Program-made: the position numbers and the translations under genes
Shown here: in pieces, positions 54,531 through 64,000 of the stretch
Position numbering within the stretch: position 1 is the first letter of the stretch
Layout: each line of letters opens with the position of its first letter
NCBI GenBank assembly: GCA_023014485.1
Contig: JAJOZX010007488.1
Location: 98,501-162,500, forward strand
Reading direction: 5' to 3'
Length of the DNA: 64,000 nt
From: Bathynomus jamesi
Taxonomy: Eukaryota > Arthropoda > Malacostraca > Isopoda > Cirolanidae
Notes under the pieces: model-generated
Database searches by the model: none
Seen by the model: only the letters and a program-made list of their open reading frames with translations
What the model was told of the DNA's origin: nothing

Positions 54531-55310
54531 CAGCCACCTCGCGTTTTACGCGAGTTTGGTTTACGTGTTTTTAGAATAGCCCGCGCGGTTTATTTATACC
54601 TTTTTTTAATTTACGTCGGCCGGTGATTGAAATAACGCGATCCGTCACGCGACGCGATCTTGTTCAGCTGGAGAAGGCACACTAGGAGGAGTGGTAGCAA
54701 CAGAGGGTGATATCGAGCAAGTGCGGTCTCACACTAGCAGGAGGTTGGCTGAAGCATTTCGCTACGTCGACCTTGCTCTCACTACTTTTGATGAGGACGA
54801 CCCGAACACGGAACGCAGCTGAAAGATGGCCCTAAATGTCCTAGTTGACATCAATTGCTATAAAGAAATCCATCGTGAGAAGACGATGAAGGCCTCGCAG
54901 AAAACATTGGATTTTTTTTTCAAGAAAAAGGAGACTTGTAAGGACGACGAGCCATCAACATCAAGCAGTGTAAGAGCCCAACCCATTCAATAACTCCTCC
55001 ACTCCCCTCCTCCCTCTCCACTAGCACCAGCAAACAATTCAGGAGCAGCAGTCACTGATAAATGTTTGAATTAACTTTGTCATTTTCTTCTTTTACTTAC
55101 TAGAATTTATTGAACGTGTATTACATCTAGCAGTATACTGTAGTTTTTCATTGGTATAATATCGGGTACTGTGTTTTATTGATAACAAAAATCCCTAACC
55201 TCCACTTTTTACATTATTCCTTATGGGAAAATTACGTTTGATTTACACATTTTTTATTTACACGACCATTTTCAAGAACATAACTATCGCGTAAATCAAG
55301 AGGTGGCTGA
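54531..55310 (+). mobile_element. pogo/Tigger-type element remnant keeping the transposase C-terminus
   Basis: The left tip CAGCCACCTCGCGTTTTACG and the right tip, read on the other strand as CAGCCACCTCTTGATTTACG, match in the outer 10 bases and in TTTACGCGA. A TA precedes the left tip. The inside keeps a piece of transposase tail. About 780 bp remain of what is normally a longer element. Confidence 0.82.
54690..54991 (+). pseudogene. Tigger-type transposase C-terminus with a PCNA-binding-like motif
   Basis: The frame reads AEAFRYVDLALTTFDEDDPN and TERS, a stop, then KMALNVLVDINCYKEIHREK and ASQKTLDFFFKKKETCKDDE, PSTSSSVRAQPIQ. QKTLDFFF (54898-54921) fits the PCNA-interacting pattern Q-x-x-L-x-x-F-F followed by lysines. 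pogo transposase is known to bind PCNA through such a motif. The catalytic core is absent. Confidence 0.75.
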
Positions 55311-55409
55311 ATAAGGCAATTTAGCCCGATTTTTGGAAAATTTTGCTAAATTTCTACGGACAGTCGATCTGCATCACCTGGCAACACTGGTCCCTCTTTT
55401 TTTTTTTAC

Positions 55410-55410
<1 letters not shown>

Positions 55411-55447
<37 letters not shown>

Positions 55448-55452
55448 TATAA

Positions 55453-55539
<87 letters not shown>
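55411..55539. repeat. (AT)n microsatellite with A-rich interruptions
   Basis: TA repeats with AAAATATATAAAA breaks in the first half. Confidence 0.96.
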
Positions 55540-55611
55540 CCTTTGGTTAGCTTCCGCCCGAATTGTTTATTCTGACGAAGGTCAAGCTTTTCACTCCACC
55601 TTAGACCTACA

Positions 55612-55683
55612 GTTTAACGTGGAAGCCGAACCACGCCCCACCAGCAGCCCAGCGTCTTAACTACTAGGCCACACAGGGTACCC
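55612..55683 (-). mobile_element. tRNA-like SINE head 1, minus strand
   Basis: The minus strand reads TGGCCTAGTAGTTAAGACGC (box A) and GTGGTTCGGCTTCC (box B). A shared flank, CGAAGGTCAAGC, also follows SINE head 2, so the two are probably copies of one SINE in tandem. Confidence 0.65.
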
Positions 55684-55756
55684 ATTTATCAACCAACAAC
55701 TTTCTTTATTGTGTGGAAGGATAAACAGATGGGTTTTGCTGCGCGCCGGCCGCCGT

Positions 55757-55826
55757 CACCGAGTCTCGATCCCGGGGCCGATGGATTCATAGTCAGCGAG
55801 CTAATCACTACACCACCGAGGCGCAC
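55757..55826 (-). mobile_element. tRNA-like SINE head 2, minus strand
   Basis: The minus strand reads TGGTGTAGTGATTAGCTCGC (box A) and GGGATCGAGACTC (box B, near GGTTCGANTCC). Flanked by CACACGAAGGTCAAGC like head 1. The acceptor ends do not pair well. Confidence 0.7.
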
Positions 55827-55884
55827 ATAACCTCGTTAACTTCGTTGCGGTTTCGTGCGTCGGTCTCTCTTCACACGAAGGTCA

Positions 55885-56247
55885 AGCTGGTGGCAACGCC
55901 TCTAGACCTGGCTTGGTGGAGGAGCGAGTTGCTCTCTTGCGCTCTCCACCGCACATAGTCAGGTACACCCGGCTCATCTTGTACCGTCTTGAGCCAGGCA
56001 TCCAGTCTTCTCTTGAAGACTTCAACTTTGACCCCTGTAACGTTTCTGAGGTCCTTAGGAAGCTGGTTAAAAAGTCTTGGCCCCTGACAACCAAGCTATT
56101 TTCCTTCAGTGTTGAGGAGGTCCCTTGTCGGGCCTTTAGTTTGGGAACACTACACATTCTGCCTTTCCTATTGTCCAGCGTTGTTTGGATGATAATTGGG
56201 TTTACAGTAGTTTGAGGTTTGGTACCAGTTGTTCGATCATTTTCCAT
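55885..56247 (-). pseudogene. C-terminal tail of LINE family 1 (minus copy)
   Basis: It reads DNRKGRMCSVPKLKARQGTS and STLKENSLVVRGQDFLTSFL, and a shifted C-terminal end. Same tail as 1591-1818 and 45850-46104. Confidence 0.82.
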
Positions 56248-56333
56248 ATGTAGATTATGGTATACCTCTCTCTTCTTCTTTCCAGGGAGTGCAGATTTAG
56301 TTTACGTAGTCTTTCCCAGTTGTTGAGTTCTTT

Positions 56334-57629
56334 TCAGCCATCAATCTTGGCTGTGAAATGTGTCTGCGTTTCTTGTGGTTTATTAGTTTCTTCCTTTCTA
56401 TATAGGGACGTCAAAACTGAGCAGTATTCAAGTTTTGGTATGATCAGTATTCTCAGCAGGGGAATCATTAATGTCTTGTCCCTCCTCTGGAACGTTCTTA
56501 GTACCTGTCCCGCGACTCTTTTTGCTTTGTTTATTGCTATCGGATTTTGTGTCTCGAATTTGGCATCATCTGTCATTATTACCCCCAAGTCGACCGGTTT
56601 CATGCTTCTCTGAATTTTCTGTCTGTCTGGAGCACAATATGCAGTCTGTTTAATTTCCTCATTTCTACCATATCTCAAGAGCTAAAATTTCTCGGTGTTA
56701 AATGTCATATTGTTGTCTTCTGACCATTTGTATATTTTGTTTGTGTCCCTCTGCAAGGCCTCCACTTCATTTGCATCGCTGGTTTTTCTGTTGATCTTTG
56801 TATCGTCCGCAAATGATGTTACTATACTGTTGCTGTTAACTCCACTGTCTATGTCTGTTAGCATGATAATGAACAGGAGTGGGGCCAGCACTGTACCTTG
56901 TGGCACTGAGCTGCGTACTTCTGATTCTGATGATGATACACCTTGAATTTGACCACCTGTAGTCGTTCTCTGAGGAAGTTATAGATCCATTTTCCCACTT
57001 TTCCTGTTATTCCCATATGTTTCATTTTATGTGCTTTTATACCATGATCCCATTTGTCGAAAGCTTTAGCAAAATCCGTGTATATGACATCATAGTTTTC
57101 ATTGCCTTCAAGTACATCTAGGATATTGTTATAAAGCTCTATAAGTTGTGATAAGCATGATCTTCCCGATCGGAATCCGTGCTGATTTTCGTTGAATCTT
57201 TCCAGTGTCTCCAAGAAGTTATAGATTTTCTCTCTGACTATTCTTTCAAATATTTTGGTGAAGTGGGACATCAAGGACACTGGTCTATAGTTCTTTGCTT
57301 GAGATCCATCCCCTGCTTTATATAGGGACAATGTTTGCTCTTTTCAAGATGCTCTGTATTTCCCCATTGTCTAGGGATCTTCTCCATATCCAGTATAAGG
57401 GTGTAGCTATTTCATGTTTACAGTTTTAAATTAATAGTGCGTTCCATTTGCCCGGACCTGAAGCTGAATGTGATTTCATTTGTCCTATAGCTCTCGCTAC
57501 ATCTTCTGGGGTAAGATCAAAGTCTGTTATACATTGTCCTTGCAATTTTTCTTCGAAGAATGCATCTATGTTAGGTATCACTTTGTCACTTTTTGGGGTA
57601 CTGAAGACCGATTCATACTGGGCTCTCAA
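56334..57629 (-). pseudogene. Reverse transcriptase of LINE family 1 (minus copy)
   Basis: It starts with VARAIGQMKSHSASGPGKWN (57426-57629), then NYRPVSLMSHFTKIFERIVR, NENQHGFRSGRSCLSQLIEL and DVIYTDFAKAFDKWDHGIKA (57331-56858; first aspartate). MPQGTVLAPLLFIIMLTDID and SFADDTKINRKTSDANEVEA with an intact second box follow (56906-56682), then PVDLGVIMTDDAKFETQNPI (56678-56334). There are at least three frame breaks. Confidence 0.9.
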
Positions 57630-57679
57630 TGTTTCAGATATTTCTTTTGGATCGTCTGTTAGTTCATTATTACCTTTGC

Positions 57680-57907
57680 TTAACCCTTATCCGCCGGGGT
57701 GACTCAAATGAGCCAGATTGGCGGACGACGGGAAGCCTCATATGAGGGAAGCTTGCATTCCTCCGCTTTGAAATCTTGATGCGCACCGTTTCATTTCTTG
57801 TTTCTCGCTTTCATGGGACTCAGAAGGTAAGAATAGTTGTCTAGTGTTTTCAGAAAAGACATGAGAGTTTCCAAGTAGTTATGTATCAAAATGAAAAACA
57901 AAAACTA
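57680..57907. mobile_element. piggyBac-type end inserted in the LINE
   Basis: TTAACCCTTATCCGCCGGGG, then TGACTCAAATGAGCCAGATT, is the style of a piggyBac end: TTAA target, CCC tip, and a TGACTCAAATGAG(C/T)CA-type inner palindrome. It interrupts the LINE between linker and RT. The other boundary near 57907 (CTAACG) does not show a clear second tip, so only one end may be left. Confidence 0.68.
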
Positions 57908-58498
57908 ACGATTTGGGAATTGTTTAAGGACCCGATAGTAGCGCGCGTTTTTGTTTTCTTTTTCGCATAGCTGTAGAAGTATTTTGGATTTTCCTTTATT
58001 GCTTCTAGAAACCGCTGTTTCCTCTTCCCTGTCTGTATGGCCCTTTATCTGAGTTTGTAGCTCCCTATCGATACTCTCCAGTTTTTCTTGTATTACTTTC
58101 CTAACATTGTTGTCTCCGCAGTTTGCTAACTTCGTTGCTATTTTCTCTCTTTTGTGGAATAGTCTTCTCTTTTGCCTCTCTTGCCAGTTCCTATTTCCTT
58201 TTGGCTGTGCTTTCGGAGCATATTTTTCCAAATTTCTCAACGTCTTTTCTTCCAAGGTTGTTAGCATTTCCTCAGTTGTCTTATTCTCTAAAGCTGTTCT
58301 CCACTCTATTTGGGCCATGTGTGATCCGATTTCTTCCCAATTTATGGTCTTGGAGTTTAGGTTAAAAGCCCCAAATTTGCTTCTTCCTTCCATACGTGTA
58401 TACTCTTTTAAAGTTATCGCCATATTTGTTGATAACTCGATTATATTGTGGTCTGAGATAATAGTTGGGGTTATTTTTATATCGGCAGTCAAGTTCAT
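57908..58498 (-). pseudogene. Linker between endonuclease and RT
   Basis: An open frame of 197 codons includes WEEIGSHMAQIEWRTALENK, KNRNWQERQKRRLFHKREKI-type basic text (GNRNWQERQKRRLFHKREKI) and KLANCGDNNVRKVIQEKLES. It matches the linker at 43331-43681. It ends at ARYYRVLKQFPNR, next to the piggyBac-like insert. Confidence 0.82.
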
Positions 58499-59261
58499 GT
58501 TATTTGTGAATACCAGATAATACCAGATCTAGGCAGTTATTTTTCCTGGTATTTTGTGTTATCTCCTGTGTCATCATAAATTCGTTTGTGAGAGCCGCCA
58601 GCATTTTTGCTTGCTCCTGGTCCTTTCTTGCGCCCCCTCTCTTATCTTGTATAAATATATTTCTACTCACCTTTTTGTATTTTATAAATGGAAAATTAAA
58701 TCGCCGCAGAGTATTTTATTAGGGGATGGAGAGTTTACGGACTTTATTAGGGTTCTGATATCATCAATGGCATCGAAAATATTTCATTTGGGAGTTTGGA
58801 GGTCTATAGATGACTATCAGTACCACGTTTAGTTTCTCTATTTTCACTGCAAGGGTTTCCACGAAGCTGTTGGATTTACTTATTACCGTCTCTGTCATAT
58901 GCCTCTCATGTATATAAATAGCACAGCCACCTTTACGTCTCGTTGTTCTATCCGCTCTTAGTAAGTTGAATCCATCGATATGCAATTCTTTCTTATCGAT
59001 ATAGTGTTCGCAATTATCACAGTTTCCTTGGCAATCTTTTAGATGCGTTTCTGTGAGGCATGCGATGTCCACCCTTGTTTCGTCCATAAAACCTTTCAGG
59101 TACGAAACTTTTTTTAGAAAATTGTTCGGTTTTATTGCTTGAATATTTGCCAGGACAATGTTTATGTTCTTTGTTTTGCATTGCCCCTTGTGCATTTTAA
59201 GTTCGTTGTCCTTTTGGTTTCGCGTGTTTTGTATCCTTGTAGTCCTCCGAGATGGATCCAT
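58300..59261 (-). pseudogene. LINE family 1 endonuclease domain
   Basis: It reads KNINIVLANIQAIKPNNFLK, RVDIACLTETHLKDCQGNCD (catalytic glutamate), ADRTTRRKGGCAIYIHERHM and LNVVLIVIYRPPNSQM. After a frame break, a degenerate FNFPF block lies near 58690 and PTIISDHNIIELSTN near 58455 (the SDH active-site block). The order is that of an AP-type endonuclease, which nicks target DNA. Confidence 0.87.
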
Positions 59262-59267
59262 TCCCGC

Positions 59268-60215
59268 CTACCTGTTCTGGTAGCTTCTTGCCATGAAGCG
59301 TTCCGGTTCAAGGGTTCTCAGCTGTGTCAGCTGCAGGTGCTGTATGAGACTTAGCAGCCGTATTGTGTCCAAGATGTTGAAAACATTTTGTGCTATTTGT
59401 GTTTTGTTTGCTATTTGGGTATATATTTTTTTCTCACATTCCTTTTGTTGTCCTTTGAACTTGTCGGGAGATGATGGTAGTAGCATTTTCTCCGGTACTT
59501 TCAGGTTCCATATGTTGCGTCGGTCTTGCAGATGACCGGATGGTAGAATTTGCATTTTCCACCAAATTTGCAGTGACCATTATTGTAAAAGTAGTTGCAC
59601 ACAAGGAGGGTGTTCATCAATACATTCTCCTCCCTTATATCTGAAAATTCCTTTCACATAGTATTTACGTATAGTAGTTTCTTCCCCATTTTTACTTGGG
59701 GCCTTTGTTTTTGGTGGTTTCAGTATTGTTTCATTATTGTCTACTTGTTTTTTTCTATTGCTGCTAATGTCCTTTGTTTGAAATCTTTGGATTTGATTTT
59801 GTGCCTGTTTCCTCTGTTGGTGCTTCTTTTATTTCTATTATTTTTGCTTTTTCTGTTGTTGTTTTTTTCAGTTCGTTTTTCACAGTTTCCTCTCGTATTT
59901 TCTCCGTTCCTTCTATTTTTTTTCTCTCTGTTCGCTATTCATAAACTCCTCTTTTGCCTTTTCCTCATAGTCTCGTTCTGCTTTAAAAACCGTAAACGAG
60001 TTTATTTCGATTATGCAGCTTTTGCAGAAGAACTTGATTGCATTCAATTGTTTAGCGCTTGATACAAAAGAGATTTCTTCGTCGCTCCATCTCAGGCATT
60101 GAAATTCGACTAATGTCTGGCAAAGATTGCAACGAGTTGCCTTTGATTCATCTGTTTCTTTTGTACAGTACCCACAGGGTTGTATGAAATGATTTGTCAG
60201 TGCCATGTTTCTCAC
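59268..60215 (-). pseudogene. LINE family 1 ORF1 with PHD-like and CCCH zinc fingers
   Basis: ORF1 proteins bind element RNA. The N-terminal part reads FIQPCGYCTKETDESKATRC, NLCQTLVEFQCLRWSDEEIS and NAIKFFCKSCIIEI, a CxxC...CxxC...C...CxxC pattern like a PHD/FYVE-type finger. A glutamine-rich and charged middle follows with many stops. Near 59540-59599 the minus strand gives CNYFYNNGHCKFGGKCKFYH, which is exactly C-x8-C-x5-C-x3-H, the CCCH zinc finger of RNA-binding proteins. The end (59555-59268) is helical and Gln/Lys-rich. Frames shift between the parts. Confidence 0.75.
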
Positions 60216-60388
60216 TCATGGTATGTAAATGATTGTGCGCGAAATATTAACTCAAAATGGTAATTTATTAGGCGAGGTATTTGATTTGACTTTAGAAATG
60301 AGGGAGGGAAGGTTCTTCCGTTATTTCGTGGGGTGGGGGATGGGGGATGTGGCACGCTGTAGATTCTGACTGAGTGGTGCCCTGGAGT

Positions 60389-60411
60389 GTATATATATAT
60401 ATATATATATA
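60389..60411. repeat. (AT)n microsatellite
   Basis: A short TA run beside the Penelope-like hairpin. Confidence 0.9.
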
Positions 60412-60449
60412 TAGTTACGATAGAAGTGTTCTTCGGGAACCTTATCCTC

Positions 60450-60908
60450 AATAGGAATATGAAAACAAGAGATACGACTCTCAACATTTATTGGCCAAAC
60501 GTTTCGGTCCACTCAGGGGCAACTAACGCACTAACTTAAGTTGTTTTTTTCCTTTCTCTCCACTTGTCATTTGTAACTTTTACCATCCAGGTCAGTCCTT
60601 TTTAAAAAAAAATTTAAATTTTTAAAATTTTAAACTTAACATTTTTAAACTTTTTAATTTTTGAAATTTAAGTTTGTTTTATTTTTACTTTTATTTTGTT
60701 TTATAATCCAGAGTTTTTTTTTAACAACTTTTTAACTTTTTTTTTGTATTAGATTTTATTATTGTACAGTTTGACATTTGTATTTACTTTAGTTTTATGA
60801 TTATTTTTTTAGATGCTTCTATTTAGTCACTGAAGATGGCCCCTGAGTGGACCGAAACGTTTGGCCAATAAATGTGAGAGTCGTATCTCTTGTTTTCATA
60901 TTCCTATT
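60450..60908. mobile_element. Mirror-image Penelope-like tips with hammerhead-like cores
   Basis: AATAGGAATATGAAAACAAG ... GGCCAAACGTTTCGGTCCAC TCAGGGGC (60450-60520) is repeated inverted at 60839-60908. The plus strand at 60829-60872 reads CTGAAGATGGCCCCTGAGTG then GACCGAAACGTTTGGCC, a CUGAAGA...GAAA arrangement. The 320 bases between the arms are AT-rich and non-coding. (TA)n tracts flank both sides. Confidence 0.7.
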
Positions 60909-60909
60909 G

Positions 60910-60911
<2 letters not shown>

Positions 60912-60946
<35 letters not shown>

Positions 60947-61022
60947 ATGTGTGTGTGAGTATATATACAGTACATTCAGAAGTTACCCCTGGCCTACACA
61001 CACACACAAAACACACACACAC
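60912..61022. repeat. (AT)n, (GT)n and (CA)n microsatellites
   Basis: A TA run, TGTGTATGTGTGTG and CACACACA runs in close succession. Confidence 0.92.
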
Positions 61023-61639
61023 AAAAGGTTTATCGGAATACTTTATTCACTTATCGCCTGCACCGAAATTTCCTGCACTTTCAAAACCATTAATATCGCG
61101 TTTGCACATACAACCACCAATAAAACAATAAGACTATTTAAAAATTAATCCAAAATAGTTAATTCGTTCAAGCCATGATTACATAAACCATTTCAGTTTG
61201 TTACCAGGAAAATAAGCATGGTTTGTTTATGCAGTCATGGTTTGGGCGCATAATTAAATTAATCAAAATGAAGATTCATTGGACAGATTACTAAGAACGT
61301 CCATTTAGAACTTTAAAAGAAACTTCCAAAAATACCCATTCTGTCTTGGAATATTTTGAACTTCAGGAGAACACACCATTTTCCGTGTTTAGATTAAAAC
61401 AGTTTTTCAATTATGGCCACAAATTTTGCAGTTAATGAGTTGGAAGTGATTGAAGAGTTCATTTTAGTACGAGTGACTAAGAGGAAATCTTCTGTTGAAG
61501 ATCGGAGCCTCATCCGAGTCCAATTTCATGCCGTCATACACTGAAGCGCCATGAAACTAATTTACAGTTAGACACTAATTAGATCAACCCATAATTTTCT
61601 GTTTTGCCAACAGATTTTTATTATTTGTTGTGTACCTAT
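61023..61639. other. No gene recognised
   Basis: AT-rich, with no paired repeats and stops in all frames. Confidence 0.5.
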
Positions 61640-61840
61640 AAGATCTGTGACACGTGGAACAGGTTACCTTCAGAAGTTGTGAACAGTTCCTCTGTGGATC
61701 AGTTCAAGAAAAGGTTAGACCAAATCTTGCACACTATTTGAGTGTGTACAAAATTTTCCCTGGCACCCGTTGCCATTGGTACCTCCTCGGTATGGGCCGC
61801 AAGGCCTTTTGAGGTACTTCTTTTCCTTGTAACCCCTTGT

Positions 61841-61842
<2 letters not shown>
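61640..61842 (+). pseudogene. C-terminal end of a LINE ORF2
   Basis: It reads DTWNRLPSEVVNSSSVDQFK then [10 protein letters not shown] and a stop. This is the W-N-x-L-P-x-E-V-V-N...F-K-x-R-L-D tail seen at the end of CR1/Jockey-type ORF2. CTTGTAACCCCTTGTAA and a (CT)n tract follow, as a 3' end would. Only this short 3' piece is present. Confidence 0.75.
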
Positions 61843-61918
<76 letters not shown>

Positions 61919-62005
61919 AATGTGTATATATATACAGTATATATATATATATACACACACACGAATGTGTATATATATACAGTATATATATATACACACA
62001 CACGA

Positions 62006-62075
<70 letters not shown>

Positions 62076-62110
62076 GAGTGTGTGTGTGTGTGTGTATACA
62101 GTATATATAT
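61843..62110. repeat. (CT)n then mosaic (AT)n/(AC)n/GAATGTGTATATA repeats
   Basis: (CT)n at 61843-61871, then repeated units of (TA)n, CACACACGAATGTG, (TA)n and CAGTATATATA. Several near-identical 50-base units suggest tandem expansion. Confidence 0.93.
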
Positions 62111-62112
62111 TA

Positions 62113-62571
62113 GATCCTCGCCTACCCCCTCGCTTTACGCGGTCTCGCGTATTGAGGGTGGCAATCTGTGGCACAATTCTAATGACACGGTAAAATTCGA
62201 TATAACACGCTTCGCGCCGAAAGAAAATCCAGCAGCCAAGACGAAAGTACATCTCGCGGGGCGTATGTTTTGTTTTGTCTTCCTCCTACGCCGTCACTAC
62301 TGCTGCTACTGCCGCCTCTCCTTCGTCCTCCGTCCAAGAAAAGTCAGATGATGAGATAGTGGAGGAAACTCAAACGCCATCCGCAAAACAGTAGTATGGT
62401 CGGGTGTACACCCAGACACATCTAACTTCCGGGATGTACAATTTTGACGACGACGACTTGGAACGGCTTAGAACGTAAGTACACTTTTCCCGTAAGAAGC
62501 TAAGTTCACTAAACGCGGTTTCTCATAACGCGAGGTTCTCTCAGGACGTAACCCCTGCGTAAGGCGAGGGT

Positions 62572-62573
<2 letters not shown>
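62113..62573. mobile_element. pogo/Tigger-like MITE
   Basis: The left GATCCTCGCCTACCCCCTCG and the right end, read on the other strand as GACCCTCGCCTTACGCAGGG, are imperfect inverted ends. CGCTTTACGCGGTCTCGCGT and AAACGCGGTTTCTCATAACG inside are also mirrored. An inner stretch reads [19 protein letters not shown], like the acidic tail of such transposases. Confidence 0.6.
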
Positions 62574-62599
<26 letters not shown>

Positions 62600-62606
<7 letters not shown>

Positions 62607-63060
62607 TGATGGTGGCGGTGTGTTTTTAATGGAACACCAATTTGTTCGCCGGGCTCAGATCCACTGGCCTTGAAGTATTCCGGTAGCCCTTTATAATTAC
62701 TCGGGCATCAGGATGACATCGATGCTCGGGTTGGTAAGCCGTTTGAAGGGATGAATAATGGGTTATCGGCTCACAAAACACTTTATTATGATAATTAATG
62801 CAGGTAAATGAACCAGCCTACGGCACGGCGTTTATGCCTGACGGCACAGGGTTTATAAACAGCATAGTTTGGTTGTGGTAACTAAAGGATCGTCCAGGGT
62901 GCGGCTCGTCTCGGGATTTTATACCTTCGAGTCTCGCGCATGCGCATTGGACCCACGCCTTTAGGGCTTGGCATTATTCACATCATGCGTACCGGTTGCA
63001 GGCGATACGCCCCCTTCGAGAAAGGAACGTCAGTCTATAAATTCCTCTCCATTCTAAAAA
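62600..63060 (-). mobile_element. Possible solo LTR, minus orientation
   Basis: On the minus strand a TATA-like GTATAAAATCCCGAGACGAG (about 62905-62925) is followed about 135 bases later by an AATAAAGTGTTTTG poly(A) signal (about 62775-62788). GC-rich, CpG-containing sequence lies around them. That spacing resembles the U3-R-U5 order of an LTR. I could not define its ends or a target duplication. Confidence 0.35.
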
Positions 63061-64000
63061 AAAAAAAAAATGAATGCCCAACGAAAGTGGAATGCCCATA
63101 TGCGAAAAGAACAATCTAAATTTTATATAACCGCAACCCCGTAATAAATTAAGTATATCGTAAATCTCAACTGTGAAGACAAAGTAGATTTAAAAAGAAC
63201 ATAGTGGAAGGCAATTTCAAGTACAGGTCCTTTTTATAGAGTAAAGAGTCAGAAAATATAATCATAGTAATAGTAAAAATAAATATATTTGCCAGTACGA
63301 GATTCTCAGGAGCCCCAGAGCATTTAGAGTTAACACAAGGCACTTCTAGACTTCAGATATTCTCACCATCAGGCGAAAGCTGTTCTGACTAAGGTTTTCT
63401 GAGCGCCTGTGTCAAGTATCGATAAGAAGACGCCTTTATACGTCGTTCAACTTTCCTCGACCCTAAAGTCAACCTCCTGTATTAACGTTCCTACAATATC
63501 ATAAGCAGACCTCAAGAAAGAGTGGAATTAAACGAGTCTTTCTGCAAACACGGTACCAAAAGTGTGTCAGTTTTAGGCATAGATACACATTTTATCACGT
63601 ATTTCAAAGAAACTTCCCCGCCAGTCGTTCTTTGGAGCTTATGTTTGCCTACTCACTCGGTGAAAGTGCTCTTGTGAATAGGCCCACACTCGCTTTTAGC
63701 CTAATTCAGTGACTTTTTTCCTGTGAATAGGTTCCCGCGTCTCATCCTTCGCCTATTGTAATTCCGCCGAAGGTAGATTCTCTTTATTGGCCTACACTGC
63801 GATAGGCCTTCCTTGATAAGCCATTCCTAAAACCCCGTTATAAGGATTCCATCGCTCACAAACAATTTGACTTTCTTGTGCTGTCATTTATCAAATTACC
63901 TATTGTCATCGTATTATTAAACAATTTAACCCTATAACGCCGGAATTTTTTGTAGGGTTAAGTTATGAATGCGTGTATTTGAAAAGTTAACAATTTTTAG
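63061..64000. other. No gene recognised; TTAACCC palindrome at the end
   Basis: Starts with an A-run. TTAACCCTATAACGCCGGAA...AGGGTTAA at 63926-63961 resembles a piggyBac-style tip with its mirror 36 bases on. Otherwise nothing is recognisable. Confidence 0.45.

Larger units (their letters stand above)
55885..60215 (-). mobile_element. LINE family 1, most complete copy (minus strand)
   Basis: The copy runs from ORF1 (60215) through endonuclease (59261-58300), linker (58498-57908) and RT (57629-56334) to the tail (56247-55885). It is the only copy here with ORF1 and a full endonuclease. A 226-bp piece with a piggyBac-like end lies at about 57680-57907. The frames are broken at roughly ten places, so it is not active. 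Confidence 0.93.

Noticed and set aside
57448..57702. Plus-strand frames over the minus-strand LINE (also 58107-58520, 56257-56613)
   Set aside because: They are antisense shadows of RT, linker and endonuclease coding sequence.
59595..60062. 155-codon plus-strand frame rich in L and F
   Set aside because: It is the antisense of the LINE ORF1 region, and the leucine/phenylalanine runs come from T-rich DNA.
61734..62351. Overlapping long frames on both strands over the microsatellite block
   Set aside because: They arise from (CT)n, (AT)n and (AC)n repeats.

Overview
The window is animal nuclear DNA dominated by transposable elements. It carries several non-LTR retrotransposon families of the Jockey/CR1 type, Penelope-like elements with a GIY-YIG nuclease, many Tc1/mariner elements whose ends read CAGGGTG...CACCCTG, small hAT, pogo/Tigger and piggyBac-type pieces, tRNA- and 5S-derived SINEs, and very long (AT)n, (AC)n and (CT)n tracts. 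GGTTAGGTT-type words and this mixture of elements suggest an arthropod, and a crustacean is a plausible guess. No single diagnostic gene proves that. I see no intact host gene.

Layout. 1-6 kb: two related LINE copies separated by a fold-back mariner element. 6-8.1 kb: no gene. 8.2-9.6 kb: a palindromic DD37D element and a mariner remnant. 10.5-11.9 kb: an internally deleted LINE, a 74-bp MITE, (AT)n and a palindromic MITE. 12.3-13.8 kb: an antisense LINE carrying a 191-bp hAT MITE. 14.5-17.1 kb: Tigger-like and IR/DR mariner MITEs. 17.7-21.7 kb: a Penelope-like copy split by a 2.4-kb LINE with a 13-bp target duplication, next to a LINE fragment. 22.0-29.8 kb: a mariner remnant, then two nearly identical Penelope-like elements head to head. 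31.0-32.9 kb: an intronless, decayed class V myosin copy on the minus strand. 35.3-39.0 kb: a 5S-derived SINE and two large DD41D elements, one nearly intact and one with 198-bp inverted repeats. 39.3-41.2 kb: another LINE. 41.3-42.9 kb: a palindromic DD41D element and tRNA-SINEs. 43.3-46.1 kb: a LINE with a mariner inserted at TA. 46.3-50.7 kb: nested hairpin elements and another IR/DR mariner. 50.75-53.33 kb: a TTAA-flanked DNA transposon with a multi-exon gene of an unnamed protein family. 53.4-55.8 kb: hAT and Tigger non-autonomous elements and SINEs. 55.9-60.2 kb: the most complete LINE (minus strand), with a zinc-finger ORF1, endonuclease and reverse transcriptase. 60.4-64 kb: a Penelope-like hairpin, a LINE 3' end, a Tigger-like MITE and a probable solo LTR.

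Two themes recur. First, many mariner-type elements are palindromes built from only one end of the parent element, and Penelope-like tips are mirrored in the same way. Second, CAGGGTG-ended insertions sit almost always inside or beside (TA)n tracts. The best candidate for an undescribed system is the TTAA-flanked element at 50.75-53.33 kb. It has matching terminal and subterminal inverted repeats, splice sites and a poly(A) signal, but it has lost the central, presumably catalytic, part of its gene.
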